The notes beneath the pieces were generated by a model, which was not told the DNA's origin, made no database searches, and worked only from the letters and a program-made list of their open reading frames with translations. Below are positions 1 to 9,625 of a DNA stretch of 64,000 bases, one piece after another; the stretch's first letter is position 1, and every line of letters begins with the position of its first letter. The translations under genes were made by a program, and so were the position numbers. The stretch is from contig JADJJI010000013.1 of the NCBI GenBank assembly GCA_016706565.1, positions 186,001 through 250,000 on the forward strand. The letters run 5' to 3'. Source of the stretch: Piscinibacter sp. (GTDB lineage Bacteria > Pseudomonadota > Gammaproteobacteria > Burkholderiales > Burkholderiaceae_C).

Positions 1-724
1 GCACGCCACTGCTTCTTAGCAGCTTGCGACCGATGATGGTTCCGTCGGGGCCCGCCCTCACTTCCACCGTGGCCTGCGGATTGCCGCTCACTGAATCGGG
101 GAACGTGATGTTCGGCAGGATGCGCGCCTTGATGCGCCCGGCGTAGCTTGCCGACGGACCGGCGGTGCGTGCGGCGGTGCCCGTCGAGTTCGGTTCGCCC
201 GTCGCGCCGGCGATGCCCGCCAGGCGCTTGAGCTGGTCCTCGCGGCGCTTCTCGGCGGCGGCGGCTTCGGCCACGGCGCGTTTCTGCTGCTCCGCGGCTT
301 CCTTCTTCTTCTTGTCGAGCTCGGCCTGCTTGCGCAGCGCCTCGTCCTTCTGGCGCTGCTGTTCCTCGCGTTTCGCCTCTTCCTTGCGCTTCTCTTCTTC
401 GCGCTTGGCCTTCTCGATGGCGATCTGCGCGTCGGGCACCTTCTGCACCGGTTCGACCTTGGGCGGCGGCGGAGGCGGCTCCACCTTCTTCGGCTGGGGC
501 TGCGGCGTGGGCTCGGGTTCGACTGCCCGCGGCGCGGCGATCTGCGGTACCGCGGCCCACAGTTCGGCCTCGACGCCTGCCGGATTGCTCGAGCGCCAGT
601 TGACGCTGAAGGCCAGCGCCACCAGCAGCAGCGAGTGCACCAGCAGCGCGAGGCCGAGCCCGCGGCCCAGGCCGTCGGGATTGCGCGGAATCAGCGCGTC
701 ACGGGTCAGCGTGGCGGCGGTCAT
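1..724 (-). CDS. tolA: TolA, inner-membrane spanning protein of Tol-Pal (partial, C-terminus outside window)
   Basis: Reading the minus strand from ATG at 724 gives 241 codons that stay open to the window edge, so the C-terminus is missing. A single membrane segment lies at about residues 22-40. It is followed by a Pro-rich stretch with several PPPPP-type runs and a long Lys/Glu/Ala/Gln-rich helix (about 95-165), the usual TolA domain II. The last visible part (YAGRIKARI, then a VEVRAGPDGTI stretch) is the beginning of the TolA C-terminal (TonB-like) domain. TolA couples the TolQR motor to Pal and TolB at the outer membrane during cell constriction. It starts 7 bp after tolR in the usual order ybgC-tolQ-tolR-tolA. 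Confidence 0.93.
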   Translation of the reverse strand, partial: MTAATLTRDALIPRNPDGLGRGLGLALLVHSLLLVALAFSVNWRSSNPAGVEAELWAAVPQIAAPRAVEPEPTPQPQPKKVEPPPPPPKVEPVQKVPDAQIAIEKAKREEEKRKEEAKREEQQRQKDEALRKQAELDKKKKEAAEQQKRAVAEAAAAEKRREDQLKRLAGIAGATGEPNSTGTAARTAGPSASYAGRIKARILPNITFPDSVSGNPQATVEVRAGPDGTIIGRKLLRSSGV

Positions 725-731
725 CGTGCCA

Positions 732-1157
<426 letters not shown>

Positions 1158-1160
1158 GGC

Positions 1161-1889
1161 TCAGCGGGTGTTGGAGAAGCCGGTGCTCGCGTGCGCGTGT
1201 GCCGCAGCCGGGGCGGGCGGGGCGCCGGTGTTGCGCTGCAGGATGTTCGAAAACTCCTCGATGAAGGTCTCGAGCTGCATCGCGATGCGGTCGATGTCGC
1301 GCGCGAAGCGGTTGTAGGCGATCACCGCGGGGATGGCCGCGAACAGCCCGATCGCGGTGGCCACCAGCGCCTCGGCGATGCCGGGGGCGACCGTGGCCAG
1401 CGTCACCTGCTGCATGTTCGACAGGCCGACGAAGGCGTGCATGATCCCCCACACCGTGCCGAACAGGCCCACGTAGGGGCTCACCGAGCCCACCGAGGCG
1501 AGGAAGGACAGGTTGGATTCCACCGCGTCGACCTCGCGCTGGAAGCTCGCGCGCATCGCGCGGCGCGCGCCGTCGAGCAGCGCGCCGGGGTCGGCGACGC
1601 GGCGCTCGCGCAGCTTGAGGAACTCGCGCATGCCGGAGGCGAAGATGCGCTCCATCGGCGCACCGTCGGTGCGCTTGGCGGCGTCGGCATACAGCTCGTT
1701 GAGGTTGCGGCCGGCCCAGAACTCGCGCTCGAATTCCTCGTTGTCGCCGCGCACGCGCTTGAGGCCGAAGATCTTGCCGAAGATCACCGTCCAGCTGGCC
1801 AGCGAGGCGATCAGCAGTCCGGCCATGACCAGCTGCACGACCAGGCTGGCTTGCGTGACGAGGGTGAAGATCGAGAGGTCCTGGTTCAT
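1161..1889 (-). CDS. tolQ: TolQ, Tol-Pal motor subunit (MotA/TolQ/ExbB family)
   Basis: 242 residues from ATG at 1889 (MNQDLSIFTLV). This start overlaps the ybgC stop by 4 bp and gives the normal family length; a longer in-frame reading upstream is only the ybgC region in another frame. Three hydrophobic segments are visible: about 12-34, then a pair near 135-155 and 170-190 with the conserved GLFGTVWGIMHAF and AIGLFAAIPAVIAYN signatures of the MotA/TolQ/ExbB channel. It forms the proton channel with TolR in the inner membrane. Confidence 0.95.
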   Translation of the reverse strand: MNQDLSIFTLVTQASLVVQLVMAGLLIASLASWTVIFGKIFGLKRVRGDNEEFEREFWAGRNLNELYADAAKRTDGAPMERIFASGMREFLKLRERRVADPGALLDGARRAMRASFQREVDAVESNLSFLASVGSVSPYVGLFGTVWGIMHAFVGLSNMQQVTLATVAPGIAEALVATAIGLFAAIPAVIAYNRFARDIDRIAMQLETFIEEFSNILQRNTGAPPAPAAAHAHASTGFSNTR

Positions 1890-2311
1890 CGCAGTTTTTC
1901 GAGGATGCCGTTCGGAATGCGGCGGGGGGTGAAAGTTCCGGCATCGACGCAGCCGATGCGGATGCTTCCTTCGGCCAGCAGCTGCGCAGGCGCCGAGCCG
2001 TGGCGCCAGGCCTGCTGCTGCAGGGTCATCGAGACGCGCCCCAGATCGACGGGCAGCACGGTGACCTCGATCAGGTCGTCGAGCCGGGCCGGGCTCAGGT
2101 AGCGCACCGAAGTATCGGCGACGACGAAGATCGCACCTGTGTCGGTTCGCAAGCGTTCCTGGCCGAAGCCCAGGCCGCGCAGCCACTCGGTGCGCGCCCG
2201 CTCGAAGAATTTCAGGTAGTTGGCGTAGAACACCACGCCCCCGGCGTCGGTGTCTTCCCAGTACACGCGCAGCGTGTGTCGAAACGGCGTGGTGGCGTCG
2301 GGCGCGTTCAA
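1886..2311 (-). CDS. ybgC: YbgC-type acyl-CoA thioesterase
   Basis: 141 residues with the hot-dog-fold signature of 4-hydroxybenzoyl-CoA thioesterase-like proteins: YWEDTDAGGVVFYANYLKFF near the N-terminus, including the catalytic Asp and the Tyr-Ala-Asn-Tyr segment. YbgC hydrolyses short- to medium-chain acyl-CoA and is classically the first gene of the tol-pal operon. That is its position here, with its stop overlapping the tolQ start by 4 bp (ATGA). Its link to the Tol machine is positional; the enzymatic role is known from the family. Confidence 0.93.
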   Translation of the reverse strand: MNAPDATTPFRHTLRVYWEDTDAGGVVFYANYLKFFERARTEWLRGLGFGQERLRTDTGAIFVVADTSVRYLSPARLDDLIEVTVLPVDLGRVSMTLQQQAWRHGSAPAQLLAEGSIRIGCVDAGTFTPRRIPNGILEKLR

Positions 2312-2318
2312 GCGCGGA

Positions 2319-2720
2319 TTATCGCTGCACCCGCTGGTAGACCGGCCCCCACAGCGGATGGCCGGCCTCGGACTTCGTCAGCGCAAACGCCGGGTCGGCG
2401 GTGCGCGCGGCGCGGAACTGCGCCTCGCAATCGTTCATGCGGTTGCTGGTGCAGTAGATGAAGGCGAGCAGTTTGTGCGCCGCAGCGCGGTCGCGCGACG
2501 ACACCAGGCCGGCCTGGATCGCCGTCTGCAGGTGCTTCTCGGCCTGCACGTACTGCGCGTCATCGTAGGCGCGCAGCCCGGCGAGCAGGGACTTCTCGGC
2601 CGGGCGCTCGGCCACGTCGAGCAGCCCGGTGGGGGCGGTGGTCGGTGCCTGGACGCAGCCGGCCAGCCCTGCCAGCGCAGCAGCCAGCAGCGGCGCGATC
2701 AGCGCGGTGTGCAGGGTCAT
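2319..2720 (-). CDS. TssQ-like TPR lipoprotein
   Basis: 133 residues from ATG at 2720, overlapping the kinase stop by 4 bp. The N-terminus is a lipoprotein signal ending in the lipobox LAGC (Cys22). The mature part is alpha-helical with a tetratricopeptide-like pattern (LLAGLRAYDDAQYVQAEKHL, then a second helix pair with a CTSNRMNDCEAQF segment). Small lipoproteins of this type are known as TssQ, a type VI secretion-associated family in Burkholderiales, but no other type VI gene is nearby. The secure statement is outer-membrane or periplasmic TPR lipoprotein translationally coupled to a Ser/Thr kinase. Confidence 0.7.
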   Translation of the reverse strand: MTLHTALIAPLLAAALAGLAGCVQAPTTAPTGLLDVAERPAEKSLLAGLRAYDDAQYVQAEKHLQTAIQAGLVSSRDRAAAHKLLAFIYCTSNRMNDCEAQFRAARTADPAFALTKSEAGHPLWGPVYQRVQR

Positions 2721-4384
2721 GATCCGAACTTGTGCCTGAGGTTGACCGACTGGCCCGGCACCACCGTCACGGTGGCCACGAAGGGCGGGAAATCGGCATT
2801 GCGGATGGTGACCTGATGCCGGCCTTCCGGCAAGGTCAGCTCGTTCAGGGGGGGGGTGATGCCCACCGCGGCGCCGTTCACCTCGACATTGCCCCAGGGG
2901 CTGACGGCGATGCGCACGCTGCCGGTGGCGGCCGGCGCTGCCGCGGCGACGCGGGTGTCGCGCACCGGCCGGGCATCCTTGGCCGGGGCGGGCTTGGCCG
3001 GTGCCGCCCTGGGTGCCGCGGCCCGGGCGGGCGCCACCGTCGGGGCCGCGGCCGAGGCGGCCTCGACAGGCGGAGCCGGGACGTCGGCAGCCGGCGCCGT
3101 GACGACGGCGGGGGCTTCGGCCGGCGCGGCCGCCAGCACGGGTGCCGGCTCGGGGGCGGGTGGCGGGGTGGTGACCGGTCGAGCCGGGGCGGGGCGGGCC
3201 ACAGCCGGTGCCCCAGCCATCGTCTCGGCCGGGGCCGGCGAACTGCCGTGCATGGCCAGCCAGACCAGCACGGCGCCGACACCCACGGCCAGCCCGGCGG
3301 CCAGGGTCACCCGGCGGCTGCGGCGCTCGGCGGGCGGCAGCTCGCCGCTCTCGGCGGGCACGCTCTCGGGCGAGTTGCCGTTCTCGTCGAGCCAATGGCG
3401 CAGTTCCCGCGACAGTGCGCGCGCCGAGCGGTAGCGATGCTCCGGGTCCTTCTCCATTGCGCGTGCCGTGATTTCGGCCAGCGCCGTGGGCACGTTCGGC
3501 TCCACCTCGTCGGCCCGCGGCGGCTTGTGCTCGATCACCGCCGTGGTGATCTCGCTGAGCGTGCTGCCACGGAAGGGCTTTCGGTCGGTGAGCAGCTCGT
3601 ACAGCACCACGCCGAGAGAAAACACGTCGGCGCGGCGGTCGACGGTCTGCTGGCGCGCCTGCTCGGGCGCCATGTAGTAGGGCGAGCCGGCGGCGATGTC
3701 GCCGGCGCCGTCGTGCTGGTGCGCGATGCGCGCGATGCCGAAATCGAGCACACGCGGCTGCGTGCGCCCGACCATGAAGATGTTCGCCGGCTTGATGTCG
3801 CGGTGCACCACGCCCTTGCTGTGCGCGTAGGCCAGCGCGTCGGCGACGCGGCGCACGATCATCGCGGCCTGCATCGGTGTCGGGCGCCAGCCCTCCTGGC
3901 GCAGCTGGCGCAGGTCGCGGCCCTTGAGCAGCTCCATCGCGATGTAGGCGCTCTGGTCGCTCACCCCGGCATCGAACACCGTGACGATGTGCGGGTGGCT
4001 CAGGCCGCCGGCCGCACGTGCCTCGTTCAGGAACAGCGCGTTGAACGCGTCGCGCTCTTCCGGCGCGATCTCCAGGTTCAGCGTCTTGATGGCGATCAGG
4101 CGCGACAGCAGCGGGTCGTGTGCCGCGTAGACGGTGCCCAGGCCGCCGGCGCCGATCTTGTACTTCAGCGCATAACGGCCGATGTGCCCGATGGTGGGCA
4201 TCTGGTCGTCGTTCTTGGTCGGCGTGTTGGTCGGGAACGCGGCCGCCGGCCCCGGCGGCGCGCCGATGTCGGTGTCGCCCCACGGCACGATGTCGGACGC
4301 GGAGGGCGGCAGGGTCGGCGGGATGTTGTCGGCCGGCTCGGAGTCAGCCGGACCGGGCCGCGATGAAGGGCTCGACGGAGTCAC
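2717..4384 (-). CDS. Membrane Ser/Thr protein kinase with C-terminal PEGA-type domain
   Basis: 555 residues. After a Pro-rich N-terminus (about 1-65) comes a complete Hanks-type kinase domain (about 70-330): glycine loop [10 protein letters not shown], Lys in AIKTL, catalytic loop [13 protein letters not shown] in LDFGIAR, and the APE segment YYMAPEQAR. One transmembrane helix follows near residues 362-382, then a long Ala/Pro-rich linker. The last 70 residues ([19 protein letters not shown] onward) form a PEGA-like beta domain on the outer side of the membrane. It would sense a periplasmic signal and phosphorylate cytoplasmic targets. The coupled lipoprotein gene suggests an envelope partner; targets are unknown. 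Confidence 0.88.
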   Translation of the reverse strand: MTPSSPSSRPGPADSEPADNIPPTLPPSASDIVPWGDTDIGAPPGPAAAFPTNTPTKNDDQMPTIGHIGRYALKYKIGAGGLGTVYAAHDPLLSRLIAIKTLNLEIAPEERDAFNALFLNEARAAGGLSHPHIVTVFDAGVSDQSAYIAMELLKGRDLRQLRQEGWRPTPMQAAMIVRRVADALAYAHSKGVVHRDIKPANIFMVGRTQPRVLDFGIARIAHQHDGAGDIAAGSPYYMAPEQARQQTVDRRADVFSLGVVLYELLTDRKPFRGSTLSEITTAVIEHKPPRADEVEPNVPTALAEITARAMEKDPEHRYRSARALSRELRHWLDENGNSPESVPAESGELPPAERRSRRVTLAAGLAVGVGAVLVWLAMHGSSPAPAETMAGAPAVARPAPARPVTTPPPAPEPAPVLAAAPAEAPAVVTAPAADVPAPPVEAASAAAPTVAPARAAAPRAAPAKPAPAKDARPVRDTRVAAAAPAATGSVRIAVSPWGNVEVNGAAVGITPPLNELTLPEGRHQVTIRNADFPPFVATVTVVPGQSVNLRHKFGS

Positions 4385-4489
4385 TCCGGGAGCTTAGTGC
4401 AGGGGCCGGGGGCAGGCGCGTGAAATAGGGCCGCGGCAGGTCGATTCGTAACAGACTCTCACCAAAGTTTGACCTTCGGTGTGCAGGTG

Positions 4490-5668
4490 TCACGTCTGCG
4501 GCGCAAGCCAGTGGGAAAGGCGCGACAAGGCCTCCTGCAACTGCGGCATCGCGTTCGCGTAGGACAGGCGCACCCATCGCTCGCTGCCGTGCCGGCCGAA
4601 GTCGCGCCCGGGGGTCAGCGCCACGTGGGCCTGGCGCATCACGTCGAACACGAAGTCCCAGCTGCTGCTCGCGTGCGCGGAGCAATCGGCCCAGGCATAG
4701 AACGCGCCGTCGGGCAGCACCGGCACGGTCAGGCCCATCGCGTTCAGCGCCGGCACGACGAGGTCGCGGCGCGCCTTGAACTCGCTGCGCCGGCGTTCGT
4801 ATTCGGCGATGGAGTCGGGCTCGAAGCAGGCCAGCGCGGCGCGCTGTGCGATCGTCGAGGCGCAGATGAACAGGTTCTGTGCCAGCTTCTCGATCGCCGG
4901 CACCAGCGATTCGGGCAGCACCAGCCAGCCGAGTCGCCAGCCGGTCATCGAGAAGTACTTCGAGAAGCTGTTGATCGAGATCACGTCGTCGCCGTGCGCG
5001 AGCGCACTGTGGCCGAAACGATCGTCATAGCTCAGGCCGAGGTAGATCTCGTCGACCATCGTGAAACCGCCGCGTGCGCGCACGGCGGCCACGATGCGGC
5101 CCATCTCCTGCGGGTCGATGGAGGTGCCGGTGGGGTTGGAGGGCGAGGCCAGCAGCACGCCGCGCGTGCGCGGCGTCCAGGCCGCCTCGACGCCGGCCGC
5201 ATCCAGCTGGAAACGCTGTTCGGGCCCGCTGGGCAGCAGCACCGGCACGCCGTCGGCGGCGGCGACGAAGTGGCGGTTGCAGGGGTAGCTCGGGTCGGGC
5301 ATGAGTACTTCGTCGCCGGTGTCCACGAGCGCCAGGCAGGCGAGCTGCAGCGCGGCCGAGGCGCCGGCGGTGACGACGATGCGCGAGGGGGCGATGTCCA
5401 GTCCGAAGCGCTGCGCGTACCAGCCGCTGATGCGCTCGCGCAGCGCCGGCAGCCCGGTGGCATCGGTGTACTGCGTGCGGCCGTCGCGAAGCGCGCGCTC
5501 GGCGGCCTCGCGCACCAGCGGCGGCGCGGTGAAGTCGGGCTCGCCGATGTTCAGGAAGATCATCGGCCGCTCTCGGCACGCGGGCGAACGCGCGAGCTCC
5601 GTTGCTGCCTTGGCGCACTCCAACACGTAGAAGGGCTCGATGTGGTCGAGCCGAGCCGCCGTGCGCAT
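4490..5668 (-). CDS. Class I PLP-dependent aminotransferase
   Basis: 392 residues from ATG at 5668. Fold type I aminotransferase signatures are in order: GEPDF near residue 45, the ASPSNPTGT substrate/PLP loop, VDEIYLGLSYD, and the Schiff-base lysine in INSFSKYFSMTGWRLGW (about residue 238). The product resembles the aspartate/alanine/valine-pyruvate group; the exact substrate cannot be read from the sequence. It starts 5 bp after the nusB stop, so it is the last gene of the riboflavin-nusB run. The 105 bp between its stop and the kinase start hold no gene and no clear terminator. Confidence 0.88.
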   Translation of the reverse strand: MRTAARLDHIEPFYVLECAKAATELARSPACRERPMIFLNIGEPDFTAPPLVREAAERALRDGRTQYTDATGLPALRERISGWYAQRFGLDIAPSRIVVTAGASAALQLACLALVDTGDEVLMPDPSYPCNRHFVAAADGVPVLLPSGPEQRFQLDAAGVEAAWTPRTRGVLLASPSNPTGTSIDPQEMGRIVAAVRARGGFTMVDEIYLGLSYDDRFGHSALAHGDDVISINSFSKYFSMTGWRLGWLVLPESLVPAIEKLAQNLFICASTIAQRAALACFEPDSIAEYERRRSEFKARRDLVVPALNAMGLTVPVLPDGAFYAWADCSAHASSSWDFVFDVMRQAHVALTPGRDFGRHGSERWVRLSYANAMPQLQEALSRLSHWLAPQT

Positions 5669-5673
5669 GGTCC

Positions 5674-6168
5674 TCAGCGCCGCGCCGCGCGCGCGGCCTG
5701 CACCTCGACGGGCCGCAGATCGGCAGCCGCCTTGTCGAGCACGCCGTTGACGTACTTGTGGCCGTCGGTGCCGCCGAAGTTCTTCGCCAGCTCCACCGCC
5801 TCGTTGATGGCCACCTTGTAGGGCACGTCGATGCAGTGCTTGAGCTCGTAGGTGCCGATCATCAGCACGCCGTGCTCGACGGGAGAGAGCTCGGTGGTCT
5901 TGCGGTCCACGTGTTTGGCCAGCAGCGCATCGATGTCGGCGGCCTCGGCGATGCAGCCGTGCAGCAGCGCGTCGAAATGAGCCGCGTCGACTTCGGAGAA
6001 GCCTTCCTGCTCGCGCATGTGGGCGTCGATCACGCCGGCGTCGCCGCCGCCGAGCAGCCACTCGTACAAGCCCTGCAGCGCCGCCTCGCGCGAGCGCCGG
6101 CGCGCCGAGGGCGGCCGGTTGCCGGCCGGGCGCGGCTTCTTCTTCGGGGGCGTGGTCGGTTCGGTCAC
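5674..6168 (-). CDS. nusB: Transcription antitermination factor NusB
   Basis: 164 residues with a basic N-terminal tail ([20 protein letters not shown]) followed by the all-helical NusB fold: [13 protein letters not shown], then the signature [16 protein letters not shown] and [27 protein letters not shown]. NusB binds boxA RNA together with NusE (S10) in the rRNA antitermination complex. The start is GTG at 6168, overlapping the ribH stop as GTGA, so translation is coupled to ribH. The ribH-nusB pairing is conserved across proteobacteria. Confidence 0.96.
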   Translation of the reverse strand: MTEPTTPPKKKPRPAGNRPPSARRRSREAALQGLYEWLLGGGDAGVIDAHMREQEGFSEVDAAHFDALLHGCIAEAADIDALLAKHVDRKTTELSPVEHGVLMIGTYELKHCIDVPYKVAINEAVELAKNFGGTDGHKYVNGVLDKAAADLRPVEVQAARAARR

Positions 6169-6629
6169 GTGAGGTCTTCCAGCAGGTTGGCCATCTCGAT
6201 GGCCACGCGGGCCGCGTCGCGGCCCTTGTCTTCCGCGCGCGCCCAGGCCTGCGCCTCGTTCTCGACGGTGAGGATGGCGTTGGCGATCGGCACGTGGTGG
6301 TCGAGCGAGACCCGCGTGACGCCTGCGCCGCTCTCGTTGGCGACCAGCTCGAAGTGATACGTCTCGCCGCGGATGATGCAGCCCAGCGCCACCAGCGCGT
6401 CGAAGTCGTCGCTCTCGGCCAGGGCGTTCAGCGCCAGCGGCACCTCCAGCGCGCCCGGCACGGTGACGTGGCGAATGTGGCGTTCGTGGACACCCAGGCG
6501 CTTGAGCTCCTCGAGGCAGCTCTGCGCGAGCTTGTCCGTCAGCGCGGCATTGAAGCGCGCCTGCACGATGCCGATGCGCAGGTCGCGCCCGTCGATCTCG
6601 GCACTGTCGCCCTTGTCAGCGTCCTGCAT
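6165..6629 (-). CDS. ribH: 6,7-dimethyl-8-ribityllumazine synthase
   Basis: 154 residues, the normal family length. It joins 3,4-dihydroxy-2-butanone 4-phosphate with the ribitylamino-pyrimidine to give lumazine, the penultimate riboflavin step. Visible signatures are [11 protein letters not shown] at the N-terminal substrate pocket, [31 protein letters not shown], and the His88-type catalytic residue in YHFE. It lies 21 bp after the ribB-type gene and is coupled to nusB. Confidence 0.96.
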   Translation of the reverse strand: MQDADKGDSAEIDGRDLRIGIVQARFNAALTDKLAQSCLEELKRLGVHERHIRHVTVPGALEVPLALNALAESDDFDALVALGCIIRGETYHFELVANESGAGVTRVSLDHHVPIANAILTVENEAQAWARAEDKGRDAARVAIEMANLLEDLT

Positions 6630-6650
6630 GGTTGGCTTTCGGTTCGAGGG

Positions 6651-7748
6651 TCATTCTTTGGCGGACACGAAGCCGGTGACTTCGAGCCCGTAGCCGGTCA
6701 TGCTGGGCATGCGGCGCGGGCTGCCGAGCAGCCGCATCTTCGCGATGCCCAGCTCGCGCAGGATCTGCGCGCCCACGCCGTAGGTGCGCAGGTCCATCTG
6801 GGCGCGCACCGGCGGGGCGTCGGCGCGCGGGCCGGTGATCTGCGGCAGCAGCGATGCGACGTCTTCGCCGCAGTTCAGCAGCAGCGCCGCGCCGCGCGGG
6901 CTGGCCTGGATCGCGGCCAGCGCCTTCGGCAAGGGCCACGAGTGGCCGCAGTTCCCGGTGTCCAGCAGGTCGAGCACCGACAGCGGCTCGTGCACGCGCA
7001 CCAGCACCTCGTCCTGCGGCGTCCAGGTGCCGTGCGTCAGTGCCAGGTGCAGCCCGCCGGTGCGGTCGCGGAAGGCGGTGCACTGGAACTCGCCCTGCGC
7101 AGTGGACAGCCGGCGCGCACCGGCCCGCTCGATCAGCGACTCGTTGCGGCTGCGGTACTCGATCAGGTCGGCGATGGTGCCGATCTTCAGGCCGTGCTGC
7201 CGCCCGAACTCCTGCAGATCGGGCAGGCGCGCCATCGTGCCGTCGTCCTTCATCACCTCGCAGATCACCGCGGCCGGTGTCAGGCCGGCCATGCCGGCGA
7301 GGTCGCAGCCCGCTTCGGTGTGGCCGGCGCGCATGAGCACGCCGCCGTCCTGCGCCTGCAGCGGGAAGATGTGGCCGGGCTGCACCAGGTCGGCTGCGGT
7401 GGCATTTCGCGCCACGGCGGCCTCCACGGTGCGCGAGCGGTCGGCCGCCGAGATGCCGGTGGTCACGCCCTCGGCCGCCTCGATCGACACGGTGAAGGCG
7501 GTGCCGGTCTTCTGGCCGTTGCGGGAAGTCATCGGCACCAGGTTCAGCCGCTCGCAGCGCTCGCGCGTGAGCGTCAGGCAGATCAGGCCGCGGCCGAACT
7601 TCGCCATGAAGTTGATCGCCTCGGGCGTGACGTGGTCGGCGGCGAGCACCAGGTCGCCCTCGTTCTCGCGGTCTTCCTCGTCGACGAGGATGACCATGCG
7701 GCCCGCGGCGAGCTCGGTGACGAGCTCCGGAATCGGTGAAATGGACAT
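6651..7748 (-). CDS. ribB: RibBX: DHBP synthase with a degenerate GTP-cyclohydrolase-II-like C-terminal domain
   Basis: 365 residues from ATG at 7748. Residues 1-205 are a complete 3,4-dihydroxy-2-butanone 4-phosphate synthase (VDEEDRENEGDLVLAADHVT, then RAGHTEAGCDLAGMAGL), which converts ribulose 5-phosphate. The C-terminal part (about 210-365) resembles RibA in length and ends with RTYGVGAQILRELGIAKMRLL, but the Cys-rich zinc site of GTP cyclohydrolase II is absent: where it should stand there is VRVHEPLSVLDLLDTGNCG. This matches the RibBX form known in proteobacteria rather than a true bifunctional RibBA, so a separate RibA must exist elsewhere. No FMN riboswitch was recognised upstream. 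Confidence 0.92.
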   Translation of the reverse strand: MSISPIPELVTELAAGRMVILVDEEDRENEGDLVLAADHVTPEAINFMAKFGRGLICLTLTRERCERLNLVPMTSRNGQKTGTAFTVSIEAAEGVTTGISAADRSRTVEAAVARNATAADLVQPGHIFPLQAQDGGVLMRAGHTEAGCDLAGMAGLTPAAVICEVMKDDGTMARLPDLQEFGRQHGLKIGTIADLIEYRSRNESLIERAGARRLSTAQGEFQCTAFRDRTGGLHLALTHGTWTPQDEVLVRVHEPLSVLDLLDTGNCGHSWPLPKALAAIQASPRGAALLLNCGEDVASLLPQITGPRADAPPVRAQMDLRTYGVGAQILRELGIAKMRLLGSPRRMPSMTGYGLEVTGFVSAKE

Positions 7749-7801
7749 GGCGGAATTGTAGGTGGCGGGGTGCTGCGCCCCCGGGGAATCTGCCCGCGCC
7801 G

Positions 7802-8431
7802 TCAGTGGCGTGGCAGCGAGCCGCCGAGCATGCGCTCGACGTAGCGGGCGATCAGGTCGATCTCGAGGTTGACGCGATGCCCGGCACGCAGCTGGCCGAG
7901 CGTGGTGTTCTCGATCGTGTGCGGGATCAGGTTGATGCTGAACTCGCAGGATTCGGGCAGGTCGACGACCCGGTTCACCGTCAGGCTGACACCGTTGACG
8001 GTGATCGAGCCCTTGTAGGCCAGGAAGCGGGCCAGCGCCGGCGGCGCGCTGATGCGCAGCTCCCACGACTCGCCCACCGGCTCGAAGCTCGCGACGCTGC
8101 CGATGCCGTCCACATGGCCGCTGACGAGGTGGCCGCCCAGCCGGTCGTGCGCCCGCAGCGCCTTCTCGAGGTTGACGGCGCCGGGCTCGCCGAGGCCCGC
8201 GGTCTTGTCCAGGCTCTCCGCAGAGATGTCGATGCTGAATCGGCGGGCCGCCGGGTCGAAGCGGGTCACGGTCATGCAGGCGCCGTTCAGCGCGATGCTG
8301 TCGCCGAGTTGCACGTCGTCGAGGTAGCCGGCCGGTGCCTCGATCGTCAGGCGGCGGCCATGCGACGCGTCGGCGCCCAGCGCCTGCACGTCGACGATGC
8401 GGCCGAGGCCGGAAATGATGCCGGTGAACAT
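7802..8431 (-). CDS. ribE: Riboflavin synthase, alpha chain
   Basis: 209 residues with the characteristic duplicated lumazine-binding domains: first repeat MFTGIISGLGRI to about residue 95, with GDSIALNGACMTV; second repeat from about 98, with GGHLVSGHVDGIG and GSITVNGVSLTVN. It dismutates two lumazines to riboflavin plus a pyrimidine that is recycled. The symbol is ribE in many annotations and ribC in E. coli usage. It lies between ribD and the ribB-type gene and is separated from each by about 50 bp. Confidence 0.95.
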   Translation of the reverse strand: MFTGIISGLGRIVDVQALGADASHGRRLTIEAPAGYLDDVQLGDSIALNGACMTVTRFDPAARRFSIDISAESLDKTAGLGEPGAVNLEKALRAHDRLGGHLVSGHVDGIGSVASFEPVGESWELRISAPPALARFLAYKGSITVNGVSLTVNRVVDLPESCEFSINLIPHTIENTTLGQLRAGHRVNLEIDLIARYVERMLGGSLPRH

Positions 8432-8476
8432 GCCGCCATTGTCGCAGGCTGCCGCCTGGCGGCAGTCGCCTGCGCG

Positions 8477-9589
8477 TCAGAAGCGTTCGCGGCCGGAGGG
8501 GCGGGCGATCAGGCGCAGGTCGTCGCCGATGCGCTCGACGCTCAGGTAGCGCAGCTCCAGCGTGTCTTCCAGGCGCTCCAGCGGGCCGAAGGCCGCGAGT
8601 TCGCGCCCGGTGCCCAGCAGCCGCGGCGCCATGTAGACGAGGAATTCGTCGACCAGGTCTTCGCGCACCAGCGAGCCGTTGAGCTTGTGGCCGGCCTCGA
8701 CGTGGAGTTCGTTGATGCCGCGCCGGGCCAGGTCGGCCAGCATCGCGACGAGGTCGACCTTGCCGCCGGCGCCGGGCGCAAAGGCGATCTCGGCTCCGCG
8801 TGCCTGCAGTGCGGCCTGGCGCGCGTCGTCGGGCTGGGCGGCGTAGATCAGCACCGCGCCGGGCGGGTCGAGCAACCTTGCCGTGAGCGGGGTCTCGAGC
8901 CGCGAATCGACCACCACGCGCAGCGGCTGGCGCGGCGTGTCGACCAGGCGCACGTCCAGCCGCGGGTCGTCGTCGTGCACCGTGCCCACGCCGGTGAGCA
9001 CGGCGCTCGCGCGGCGCCGCCAGGCATGGCCGTCGGTGCGTGCCGCCGGGCCGGTGATCCACTGGCTCACGCCATTGTTCAGCGCCGTGCGGCCGTCCAG
9101 CGACACGGCGACCTTCAGGCGCACCCAGGGCCGGCCACGCACGATGCGCGAGAAGAAGCCGATGTTCAGCTCGCGCGCTTCATCGGCGAGCAGGCCTTCG
9201 TCGACGGCGATTCCGGCCGCGCGCAACCGCGCCGCACCCTGGCCGGCGACCTGCGGGAACGGGTCTTCGAGCGCCATCACCACACGGCCCAGGCGCGCAG
9301 CGATCAGCGCGTCGCAGCACGGCGGCGTGCGGCCATGGTGGGCGCAGGGCTCGAGCGTCACATAGGCGGTGGCGCCGTGCACGATCTCGTGGCGCGACTC
9401 GGCATCGCGCAGCGCCATCACCTCCGCATGCGGCCCGCCAGCCTGTTGAGTGCGGCCGCGGCCGATCACGCGGCCGTCCGGCGCGACGATGACGCAGCCC
9501 ACGCGCGGGTTCGGCTCGGTCAGGCCGACCGACTGCGCGGCCAAGGCCAGGGCCTCGTGCATTGGCGTGAGGAAGTCGGGCGCGGTCAT
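8477..9589 (-). CDS. ribD: RibD: bifunctional pyrimidine deaminase / reductase
   Basis: 370 residues from ATG at 9589; a GTG 9 codons upstream is also open, but the family begins near the chosen start. The N-terminal deaminase (about 1-150) shows the zinc motif HAEVMAL and the second motif TLEPCAHHGRTPPCCDALI. The C-terminal reductase (about 155-370) shows RPWVRLKVAVSLDGRTAL and the HVEAGHKLNGSLVRE segment. It carries out deamination and side-chain reduction, the second and third steps of riboflavin synthesis. It is first in the run ribD-ribE-ribB-ribH-nusB. Confidence 0.95.
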   Translation of the reverse strand: MTAPDFLTPMHEALALAAQSVGLTEPNPRVGCVIVAPDGRVIGRGRTQQAGGPHAEVMALRDAESRHEIVHGATAYVTLEPCAHHGRTPPCCDALIAARLGRVVMALEDPFPQVAGQGAARLRAAGIAVDEGLLADEARELNIGFFSRIVRGRPWVRLKVAVSLDGRTALNNGVSQWITGPAARTDGHAWRRRASAVLTGVGTVHDDDPRLDVRLVDTPRQPLRVVVDSRLETPLTARLLDPPGAVLIYAAQPDDARQAALQARGAEIAFAPGAGGKVDLVAMLADLARRGINELHVEAGHKLNGSLVREDLVDEFLVYMAPRLLGTGRELAAFGPLERLEDTLELRYLSVERIGDDLRLIARPSGRERF

Positions 9590-9625
9590 GGGTGGCGGGT
9601 GGGGTCGGCCCCGCATTCTGAAGGA

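Noticed and set aside
2319-4384. Part of a type VI secretion locus
   Set aside because: Only the TssQ-like lipoprotein suggests it; no tss structural gene is present from 1 to 8 kb.
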